The notes under the pieces: generated by a model
Databases searched by the model: none
Seen by the model: only the letters and a program-made list of their open reading frames with translations
Told to the model about the DNA's origin: nothing
Shown here: positions 5,517-11,493 of the stretch, one piece after another
How positions within the stretch are numbered: position 1 is the first letter of the stretch
Layout of the letters: every line of letters starts with the position of its first letter
Program-made: the position numbers and the translations under genes
NCBI GenBank assembly: GCA_945882475.1
Contig: CAMCWJ010000057.1
Location: 1-11,493 of the forward strand
Reading direction: 5' to 3'
Length of the DNA stretch: 11,493 nt
From: Bifidobacterium breve
GTDB lineage: Bacteria; Actinomycetota; Actinomycetes; Mycobacteriales; Mycobacteriaceae

Positions 5517-7324
5517 CAGGGCCGCGCCGAAGTGTTCCGGGGCACAATGCTCGGAGCCTTCCAGGTGCCGTCCAACACAGCCTCGCTCGGGCCGTACATC
5601 CGCAGATAGGCCTCGAAGAAACCGGCCGGAACCGGCAGCCAGTTCGCACCGGGGTCGCCCGGATCGGTCTGCGAGAAGATGATGTCGATCGAGCCATCGG
5701 GACGGGTCACCAACTCGTTCGGGCGGCTGCTGCTGACGCTGTAGCGCCGTTCAGGATTCTGCACCAGGTTCCCCGAAGAGTCATAGACGGTCACCGACCA
5801 GAATGCGTTGACCGGCGGCGCCTGCCCGGGCTCGAAGTGCATGGTGTAGCTGCTGAACCCGCTCAGCGGCAAACGGTTTCCGCTCAACAGCCCCGGATAG
5901 TAGGTCGCCTCCACGGGGGTGTTGGCGACCCAGCCGACCTCAGCCACCCCGGCCCGGAAGAGGTAGTCGGTGCCGTAGTCACCGATGGAAGGATTCGGGA
6001 TCGCCCAACCCTTGTTCTGCACCGCGGAGGTGAACTGGATCAGATTCGCCAACAACGGAAGTGCAGCCGAGGTGGCGCGCACCGCCAGGTCGACGGCGAT
6101 GGTCGAAAAGAATCCCAGGTTGGCATCGGCGATCTGCAGACCCGGGCCGACACCGAGCTTGGCCAGTTGGGCCAGCTTCGGGCCGTCGATAGCCGGCGGC
6201 GGGTTAGCCACCATCGCGTTGCTGATGGTGTTGAGAATGTCGACACCGTTTCGCGACGCGGGGACGAAGAACGGCGGGGTGTTGGGCTGACCGGTCGGTG
6301 TCAGCGAGTACTGGTTCATTAGTGCGATCGCCAGCTGTTGATCGGCCTCGTCGCCGGCGAGGGTTCGTCCGAGCATCATCATGCTGGCGTAGGGGACCTC
6401 GATGGTTGTGGCGCCCTGCACCTCGCCCGGCGCCCCGGTCCAGGTGATGGCGTATAGGCCCGGGCCCGAACCCGTTGTGCGGGAACCGATGTAGTCGGCG
6501 ACGCTGATGTACGGCTCGGTCAACTGGAAGCTGAAGTAGCGGTCACCCATGTCCGGAATGGAGAGCACGACCGGGCCTTCGCTGAGATCCAAATACGCCA
6601 GGGAGTAGAAGGTGTCGGTGTTCGGCCGCTTGCCGCCACCGATCGCGCGCCAGACCGGGTCGACGTCGGGGTTGGCGAAGCTGGTCAGCGAGTAGATGGT
6701 GTTCAGCTCGGCCACCTCGGCGCGGGCCCGCTCGAACTCCAGCAGCGGATAGCCGTAGATGAAAGCCTGCGCAGCCAGGATCGCCGCCCGGAGCGGGCCG
6801 ATCGGGATATTGAGGCCGGCGTTGGCCGACGGCGCCGTGGCCAGCGCCACCGGGGCCGCGACGGCTGCCGCGGTCCGGGCAGGCGACGGCGACGGCGCCA
6901 CCGCGCCGCGGCGTGCCCGCGGCGTCGACTCGGCGGCGGGGGCGGTGGCCGCCGCCTGGACAGCAGAGGTTGGGGTTGCGGTCGGTTCCGCCACCGCGGC
7001 AGAGTTCGCGCGGGTCTTCACGGCCGCTCGGGCGGCGGAAGCGGGCTTCACGCTCGGGCGCGCAACCGCCTTCGGTACGGCCTTCGATACCGACCCGGCC
7101 GGGCTGTCCGAGTTCGCCCTGGCTGACCGGGTCGGCTTTCCGGTCGCCGAGCGTGGCGTGGTGGTTTGCTCGGCCCGCCCCGCATCGGAGCCGGCTTCGG
7201 TGTCGGCCGCGGCTACCCCGTTCGCGCCGACCAGAGCCGCACCGACCCCGGCGGCCACCACGCCCGCCTGCAGCCAACGACGGCCTGAGCCACCACGAGG
7301 TTCGGCTTCTCCGCTGCGGCCCAT
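5516..7324 (-). CDS. Exported DUF1254/DUF1214 domain protein with long Ala/Pro/Thr linker
   Basis: Function unknown. The 602-residue protein opens with a charged stretch containing RR (15-16) and a hydrophobic segment (18-40, ending GANGVAAAD). This looks like a signal peptide; the twin arginine makes Tat export possible, but the motif is not a full match. Residues about 41-172 are low-complexity Ala, Thr, Pro, Ser and basic residues, likely disordered. The DUF1254 domain begins near 183 (AILAAQAFIYGYPLLEFERA), and the DUF1214 part (about 480-595) contains WSVTVYDSSGNLV and ERRYSVSS. Such proteins are widespread in mycobacteria, often in several copies, and are usually annotated only by domain. 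The ATG at 7324 follows a weak G-rich site. A TATACT promoter candidate lies 55 nt upstream. The gene is convergent with the small membrane gene on its left. Confidence 0.87.
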   Translation of the reverse strand: MGRSGEAEPRGGSGRRWLQAGVVAAGVGAALVGANGVAAADTEAGSDAGRAEQTTTPRSATGKPTRSARANSDSPAGSVSKAVPKAVARPSVKPASAARAAVKTRANSAAVAEPTATPTSAVQAAATAPAAESTPRARRGAVAPSPSPARTAAAVAAPVALATAPSANAGLNIPIGPLRAAILAAQAFIYGYPLLEFERARAEVAELNTIYSLTSFANPDVDPVWRAIGGGKRPNTDTFYSLAYLDLSEGPVVLSIPDMGDRYFSFQLTEPYISVADYIGSRTTGSGPGLYAITWTGAPGEVQGATTIEVPYASMMMLGRTLAGDEADQQLAIALMNQYSLTPTGQPNTPPFFVPASRNGVDILNTISNAMVANPPPAIDGPKLAQLAKLGVGPGLQIADANLGFFSTIAVDLAVRATSAALPLLANLIQFTSAVQNKGWAIPNPSIGDYGTDYLFRAGVAEVGWVANTPVEATYYPGLLSGNRLPLSGFSSYTMHFEPGQAPPVNAFWSVTVYDSSGNLVQNPERRYSVSSSRPNELVTRPDGSIDIIFSQTDPGDPGANWLPVPAGFFEAYLRMYGPSEAVLDGTWKAPSIVPRNTSARP

Positions 7325-7378
7325 CCCAAAACCCCGTTCTGCCGTGTGTGCTCATGCACCCAAATGTCAAGTTGAGCG

Positions 7379-7384
7379 AGTATA
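7379..7384 (-). promoter_or_regulatory. Candidate -10 of the DUF1254 gene
   Basis: TATACT on the minus strand stands out in GC-rich surroundings and fits TANNNT. It would start transcription near 7372 and leave a leader of about 48 nt. The best -35-like sequence (TTGTCG) is 21 nt upstream, which is too long. It lies in the 124-bp gap after the amidohydrolase stop, which supports separate transcription of the DUF1254 gene. Confidence 0.35.
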
Positions 7385-7448
7385 TGACTCATTGCTGGCG
7401 TCGTTCGACAATTGCACCGAATCGGCTCCGCGCACTCGACGTGGCGCG

Positions 7449-9053
7449 CTACGCCCGGTGGCCGTTGAGGTAGGTGCCGAGCACCTGTACAGCCGGAAGC
7501 TCAAGCGCGGGGCTGCGGCGCGGGTCGCGGTCGAGCCAGACCAGATCGGCGCTGCCACCCACCTGGAGTCGGCCCCAATTCCCCTCGGCGAAGGCCTGAT
7601 AAGCCACGCCGGCGGTGTAGGCGCTCAACGCCTTCTCGACACCGACGATCTCATGCGGGGTCCATCCACCGTCGGGATGGCCGTCGGCGGTCTGCCTCGA
7701 CACCCCAACCGCGATACCCTCCAACGGATTTCCCGACGACACCGGCCAGTCCGAGCCGAACGCCAACGGCGCACCGGAGGATTCCAGCGTCCCCATCCGG
7801 TACTGCCGGTCAGCCCGTTCGGCACCGAGACGGGGAATGGTCAATACCGTCATCAGCGCGTCCATCTGCGCCCACAGCGGTTGCATGTTCGGAATGACCC
7901 CCAGTGCGGCGAACCGGGCGATGTCGGCGTCGTCGACCAACTGGGCGTGGGCGATCACCGGCCGCCGATCACGCCTTCCGTTTCGCTCGACCACGTACTC
8001 GATGGCGTCGAGGGCTTGGCGTACGGCGGCATCACCGATCGCATGAATGTGGATCTGAAGTCCGAGATCGTCCACCCGACGGGCGGCCTCGCCCAGCGAG
8101 TCGCCCTCCCAGTTCCGCATACCGTGGCTGTGCAGACCGGAGCAATACGGCGCCAGTAGAGCGCCGGTCTCGTTCTCGACCACACCGTCAGCGAAGAACT
8201 TGACCGTCTGCGCGGTGAGCAACGGCGAGCCCGCCTCGGCCACCCGGGCCCGGGACTCGGCGAACTGCTCCACCTGCGTGTCGAAGTACCGCGGATCGGC
8301 GTAGAGGGCGAGGTTGAACCGCATCCGCAACGCACCGGCCCTAGCGGCCGCCAGGTAGGTGGCGACGTCGGCGGGCTCCACCCAGGCGTCCTGCACCCAG
8401 GTGACGCCGCGGGACAGAAAGTAGTCGGCCGCCGTGCCCAGGGCGGCGACCCGCTCGTCCTCGTCGCGGGGCGGCATCACGTTCATCACCAGGTCGACCG
8501 CGCCCCATTCACGCAGGGTGCCGAGCACCGAACCGTCGTCACGGTGCGGGATCTCGCCGAGCACCGGGTCAGGGGAGTCGGCGGTGATTCCGGCCCGGTC
8601 GATGGCGGCGGTGTTGCACCACACGGTGTGGTAGTCCCACGCCCGCAACACCACCGGTCGATCCGGTACGGCCGCGTCGAGCCAGCGCGCGTCGAACAAC
8701 CCGCCCGGCGCCAGGCTGCTGTCGTAGGAGGCGCCGGTGATCCAGTCCTGCTCGGGATTCTGCTCAGCGTATTGCTTTACCGCAGCGACGATTTCGTCCA
8801 CCGACCCGCAGGGACGAACGGCCGGGCCGGCGGCTTCGAGGCCGCCGTAGAGTGGGTGGGCGTGGCCGTCCCCGAATGACGGCATGAGGAACCCGCCGGC
8901 GAGATCGACGTCGGCAACATTCGGCGTGGACTCCGCGAGGTTGCGGGCCTGCTCCCCCGTCGCCCGCACCTCGCCGCCGATGACCAGCAGCGCATTGGTG
9001 TTCTGCGCACCGGTCCAGATGACCCCACCGGTGAAAAGGGTTACGTCGCTCAC
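7449..9053 (-). CDS. Amidohydrolase-3 family metal-dependent hydrolase
   Basis: A 534-residue metal-dependent hydrolase of the YtcJ/NfdA-like amidohydrolase-3 group, which cleaves C-N bonds of amides, formamides or related compounds. The substrate cannot be read here. Visible sites are H64 and H66 in FGDGHAHP, K285 in QTVKFFADG, H335 and H337 in IHIHAIGD, H369 in IAHAQL and D435 in FGSDWPV, the full set expected for an active enzyme. There is no signal peptide, so it is likely cytoplasmic. The GTG at 9053 is chosen because it follows a GGAGG about ten bases upstream and begins the usual N-terminal strand (TLFTGGVIWTG). The same frame stays open to 9458, but that part lies antisense-frame inside the PHP gene and is Arg/Ser-rich without family features. 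The gene begins 91 nt after the PHP gene. Confidence 0.92.
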   Translation of the reverse strand: MSDVTLFTGGVIWTGAQNTNALLVIGGEVRATGEQARNLAESTPNVADVDLAGGFLMPSFGDGHAHPLYGGLEAAGPAVRPCGSVDEIVAAVKQYAEQNPEQDWITGASYDSSLAPGGLFDARWLDAAVPDRPVVLRAWDYHTVWCNTAAIDRAGITADSPDPVLGEIPHRDDGSVLGTLREWGAVDLVMNVMPPRDEDERVAALGTAADYFLSRGVTWVQDAWVEPADVATYLAAARAGALRMRFNLALYADPRYFDTQVEQFAESRARVAEAGSPLLTAQTVKFFADGVVENETGALLAPYCSGLHSHGMRNWEGDSLGEAARRVDDLGLQIHIHAIGDAAVRQALDAIEYVVERNGRRDRRPVIAHAQLVDDADIARFAALGVIPNMQPLWAQMDALMTVLTIPRLGAERADRQYRMGTLESSGAPLAFGSDWPVSSGNPLEGIAVGVSRQTADGHPDGGWTPHEIVGVEKALSAYTAGVAYQAFAEGNWGRLQVGGSADLVWLDRDPRRSPALELPAVQVLGTYLNGHRA

Positions 9054-9144
9054 CTGATCACCGCCTCCGCTTCGCTCGGGTCGCACTCTCGTATACGGGC
9101 CATTGTGAACGCTTGCGGAAGCGCTGTCCCGCGCCGGTCGAGCT

Positions 9145-9999
9145 TTAGCGGCGCCAGAAGTCAAACCTGTCGCGGCCCGGTCGGAAACCCGCCGACTCGA
9201 CCACGTCGACAGCGATGTCGAACCGGTAACCGACGGAGTAGGGGTCGTGGGCGTCGCTGCCGAACGACACCGCGTCGCCGCCCTCTTGCCACCACCACCG
9301 CACCAACTCGGCGGTGGCCGGCGGGCTTTTGGTGTTGATCTCCAGCGCCCGCCCCGATGAGGCCAGCGCCCGGAAGACGGCGCGGTACTCCTCTTCGAAG
9401 TCGGCCTCTCGATAGGGTCCGGCCTGTGCTGTCGGCCAGTACCGGCGGGGATAGTCACAGTGTGCCAGGACGGTGAAAATCGTTGAGCCGCTTACCAGAC
9501 CCAGCATGTCGGAGAAGTAGCGCCGCATCAGCTGCGTGGCATCGATAGTGCCGAACAGTTCGTCGACGAACTCCAACGCGCCGTCGTACTCGATCGCGTG
9601 CAGGCTGCCGAGCACTCGGTCGAAGGCACCGGATGCCAGCACCGCGGCGACCCCGGCCGGAAACAGGTGCGGCTCGCCCGCCTCGATCCCGGACAGGACC
9701 CGCAATTGCGGAAACTCCTCCCGGCACGAAGCGATGTCGGCGAGGTACCCGGCGACGTCCAACGGGCGTACATCCGGCCGGGCACCCACCCGGGCCGGTC
9801 GGCTACCGAACGCATCAGCCCCTTCCCATTGAGTGAAGTCGACGTGCTCGGTGAACGCGATCCCCGGCAGCCCGATATCGACCGCGCGTGCGCACGCGAG
9901 TCGCATGGCCGAGGTGCTCGGGGTGTCCCACGACCAGCGGGAGTGCACATGATTGTCGGGCGGCAGCGGCGAGGGCGATCGTGGAGCGCCGTCGGTCAC
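9145..9999 (-). CDS. PHP-domain phosphoesterase (histidinol-phosphatase-like)
   Basis: A 284-residue PHP-superfamily hydrolase. The metal-site set is present: H17 and H19 in DNHVHSRWS, E51 and H52 in FTEHVDF, E106 in GIEAGE, H134 in GSLHAIE, H180 in LAHCDYP, and D249 and H251 in FGSDAHDP. This order matches stand-alone PHP phosphatases such as HisK-type histidinol phosphatases, but the family also includes nucleases and other phosphoesterases, and no his genes are near, so the substrate is open. The GTG at 9999 is the upstream-most plausible start; the nearby ATG at 10019 is in another frame and stops after seven codons. The gene lies 16 nt after the MDR dehydrogenase stop, which indicates an operon. 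Confidence 0.88.
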   Translation of the reverse strand: MTDGAPRSPSPLPPDNHVHSRWSWDTPSTSAMRLACARAVDIGLPGIAFTEHVDFTQWEGADAFGSRPARVGARPDVRPLDVAGYLADIASCREEFPQLRVLSGIEAGEPHLFPAGVAAVLASGAFDRVLGSLHAIEYDGALEFVDELFGTIDATQLMRRYFSDMLGLVSGSTIFTVLAHCDYPRRYWPTAQAGPYREADFEEEYRAVFRALASSGRALEINTKSPPATAELVRWWWQEGGDAVSFGSDAHDPYSVGYRFDIAVDVVESAGFRPGRDRFDFWRR

Positions 10000-10015
10000 C
10001 GAGGCAGGTCCCGGG

Positions 10016-11050
10016 TCATGGCTTTCCCTTTCTGGTGACGACCAACTTCAACGCCGGTTCGAGCCAGCGTTCGGCCGCCTCGTCCCAAGCGATCTCGGTG
10101 GTCGGCACCGCCAGCGGATCCAGACGGCCGGCGGCGACAAGGTCGAGCACCTCGCCAAGGTACCGCCGGGAATCGGCTCGCGAGGTGTGCAAGGTGATTC
10201 CGCGGGTGTACATCTCCAGCAGCGGAAGTGGGGTCTGCGGTCCGAAGTGAATCGTCGCGACGGTAAGCCGCCCGTAGGCTTCGGTAGAGCGAACGGCGCA
10301 GTGCAGACCCTCGAGCGACAGCGAGCCGGCGATCACAATCGGTGCCCGATCAAGTCGGCGGGGGAACTCACCCTCGAGGTCGAAAACATCCGCACCGAGA
10401 TCGGATGCAGCGGCAAGGCGGGCGGGATCGCTGTCGGCATACCGGATTTCGCCGGCACCGAGGGCACGCGCACAGCAAATGGCATACAAGCTGATCGATG
10501 GTGCATCGCCGCCGACGATCAGCACATCGGACCCCGGATGTTCGCGCAGACCGTCGACGACACAGCGGTACGCATCGACCACGTTGTCCGGGATGGTCGC
10601 CAGGGCTGTGTCGCTGATCGACTCCGGCGCTGCCATCAGCAAGTGATCGGCGTCGGGGATCAACAGCAGGTCGGCCAGCCCGCCGCCATGGCGGCCGCCC
10701 GCCTCGCCAAATCCGAATGCCGCGCCGGCCCGTGCCTGGTTGGGTTCGCAGGCGGCATACCGCCGGTCGCTGCACGGTCGGCAGGTGCCGCAGGACACCT
10801 GGAACGGAACCGCCACTCGCTGACCAGTTCGCACCCGCGTGACTCCGGGGCCTACCTCAACCACCTCGGCGGCAATCTCGTGGCCGACCGGGAAAGGGCC
10901 CGGGAATATCCCGAAGGCCGCCATCGCGGTGTCGAGGTCGCAGCGGGAAACAGCGAGGGGGCGCACCAGTGCCTGGCCGAACCCCGCCTCGGGGTCGGGT
11001 GCCTGCTGCCACTCAAGCGCGCCCGGTCCGGTGAACACCAGGTGCAGCAC
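10016..11050 (-). CDS. Zinc-type MDR alcohol dehydrogenase-like protein
   Basis: A 344-residue medium-chain dehydrogenase/reductase. The catalytic zinc site is indicated by C37 (SRCDLD) and H57-E58 (PVGHE), with D155 a possible third ligand. The structural zinc site is C87, C90, C93 and C101 (CGTCRPC then YAAC). The nucleotide-binding fold starts at about 176 (VLIVGGDAPSIS), and D206 at the end of the next strand points to NAD(H) rather than NADP(H). The usual GxGxxG is changed to GGDAPS. Substrate unknown. The GTG at 11050 is chosen: GGAGGG lies about nine bases upstream and the protein then starts LHLVFTGPG like its family. The in-frame GTG at 11059 touches the ribosome binding site and is too close. 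It leads into the PHP gene 16 nt downstream. Confidence 0.9.
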   Translation of the reverse strand: MLHLVFTGPGALEWQQAPDPEAGFGQALVRPLAVSRCDLDTAMAAFGIFPGPFPVGHEIAAEVVEVGPGVTRVRTGQRVAVPFQVSCGTCRPCSDRRYAACEPNQARAGAAFGFGEAGGRHGGGLADLLLIPDADHLLMAAPESISDTALATIPDNVVDAYRCVVDGLREHPGSDVLIVGGDAPSISLYAICCARALGAGEIRYADSDPARLAAASDLGADVFDLEGEFPRRLDRAPIVIAGSLSLEGLHCAVRSTEAYGRLTVATIHFGPQTPLPLLEMYTRGITLHTSRADSRRYLGEVLDLVAAGRLDPLAVPTTEIAWDEAAERWLEPALKLVVTRKGKP

Positions 11051-11105
11051 GTCGATCACCCCTCCGCGTTGCTGTCTGCAGTCAGGAGCCCGAATCAGAT
11101 CGCTC

Positions 11106-11123
11106 AGCGGCTGGATCGCCGCT
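11106..11123 (-). terminator. Hairpin after the small secreted protein gene
   Basis: AGCGGC and GCCGCT form six perfect pairs around a six-base loop, starting five bases past the stop codon of the secreted protein gene. There is no T-tract. It may separate that gene from the MDR gene, which starts 56 nt further on. The stem is seen directly; the termination role is inferred. Confidence 0.4.
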
Positions 11124-11128
11124 CAGGA

Positions 11129-11449
11129 TCAGTTGTTGCTGCTCGGACAGTTGAGTGTGACGTAGACGGTGGTGTTCTGGCTGTCCGGCGCCATCATCAT
11201 GCCCAGCGATCCGTCGGGCATCATCATCACCGTGAGACCACTGATCCCACTGACGGTGCAGCGCGACAGATCCATTGTCGAGGGCATGTTGAAAGCGACG
11301 GTGTAGCCCTCGTCCTCGAGGTGCCGGACGACTGAATCCGCAGCAGTTCCGGATGGCGGATCGGCAGCGGCCGGGCCGGCCGACGCTAGCGCACCCGTAA
11401 CAAGCGCGGCGATTGCCGCTGACGTGACCCATTTAGAGATCGTTTGCAT
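11129..11449 (-). CDS. Small secreted mycobacterial protein with two methionine triplets
   Basis: Unnamed. The 106-residue product has a clear Sec signal peptide (K6, hydrophobic core 10-25, cleavage near AAA-D at 27-30). The mature part has about 77 residues with two cysteines, C64 and C101, likely a disulfide. A GYTVAFNMPSTMDLSRCTV stretch is of a style I associate with small mycobacterial secreted proteins; this is an impression, not a match. The most unusual part is MMMPDGSLGMMM at 75-86. The ATG at 11449 is chosen because AAGGAG ends nine bases upstream; an in-frame TTG at 11458 would touch that site. The gene opens the minus-strand run that continues with the MDR gene after a 78-nt gap holding a hairpin. 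Confidence 0.78.
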   Translation of the reverse strand: MQTISKWVTSAAIAALVTGALASAGPAAADPPSGTAADSVVRHLEDEGYTVAFNMPSTMDLSRCTVSGISGLTVMMMPDGSLGMMMAPDSQNTTVYVTLNCPSSNN

Positions 11450-11493
11450 TGCCTGCAACTCCTTAGACGCTGTGCCGCACGAAGCCGACCCCC

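Noticed and set aside
7365..7370. TTGACA on the minus strand as -35 of the DUF1254 gene
   Set aside because: No TANNNT follows at 16-19 nt (the region reads acacgg); the TATACT upstream is the better promoter candidate.
9090..9095. TATACG as a -10 for the amidohydrolase
   Set aside because: The last base breaks TANNNT and no -35 at suitable distance is visible.
9110..9123. CGCTT-GCGG-AAGCG inverted repeat after the PHP gene
   Set aside because: Only five pairs, 22 nt past the stop and no T-tract; too weak to call a terminator.
9054..9458. N-terminal extension of the amidohydrolase frame to a total of 669 codons
   Set aside because: The extra part overlaps the PHP gene, is Arg/Ser/Thr-rich without homology features, and a well-placed GGAGG precedes the GTG at 9053.
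9953..11335. 460-codon open frame on the + strand, antisense to the MDR gene
   Set aside because: It is a GC-rich shadow: the minus strand here encodes a protein with a full set of MDR zinc and nucleotide motifs, while the plus-strand translation shows no family features.
1..11493. Mobile element, CRISPR, phage or defence island
   Set aside because: No transposase, integrase, terminal repeats, direct-repeat arrays or defence-protein motifs were seen; composition is uniform.

Overview
The window is high-GC actinobacterial DNA that reads as a chromosomal segment of a non-tuberculous, Mycolicibacterium-like mycobacterium. The reasons are frequent GTG starts, secreted proteins with Ala/Pro/Thr/Ser-rich low-complexity tails or linkers, and a phosphotransferase (PTS) GlcNAc locus of the type known from fast-growing mycobacteria and absent as a PTS from M. 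tuberculosis. No species is claimed. I see no tRNA, rRNA, CRISPR array, insertion sequence or integrase.

Left part (1-4455): a GlcNAc uptake and catabolism locus. A NagE-type membrane permease (EIICB) is read leftward and is followed by the truncated start of an acyltransferase-3 membrane enzyme. Diverging from it across a 137-bp regulatory gap is a tight three-gene operon: a separate EIIA protein, nagB and nagA. Together they take external GlcNAc to GlcNAc-6-P (EIIA/EIICB, needing EI and HPr from elsewhere), then GlcN-6-P plus acetate (NagA), then fructose-6-P plus ammonia (NagB). The divergent gap is nearly mirror-symmetric: a 12-bp palindrome at its midpoint and a GGTCT/-10-like element at the same distance from each start codon.

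Middle (4456-5491): two small unassigned genes on the + strand, a secreted Ser/Thr/Ala-tailed protein and a three-helix membrane protein. They end in a hairpin, at a convergent junction with the next gene.

Right part (5516-11449): five genes, all on the - strand. In transcription order these are a small secreted methionine-cluster protein, a zinc-type MDR dehydrogenase, a PHP-domain phosphoesterase, an amidohydrolase-3 enzyme, and a large exported DUF1254/DUF1214 protein with a long disordered linker. The MDR and PHP genes are almost certainly co-transcribed, and the amidohydrolase probably is too. Their substrates cannot be read from the sequence.

The window is mostly ordinary metabolic chromosome. 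The most useful leads are the symmetric control region, the split PTS, the methionine-rich secreted protein and the unassigned MDR-PHP-amidohydrolase group.
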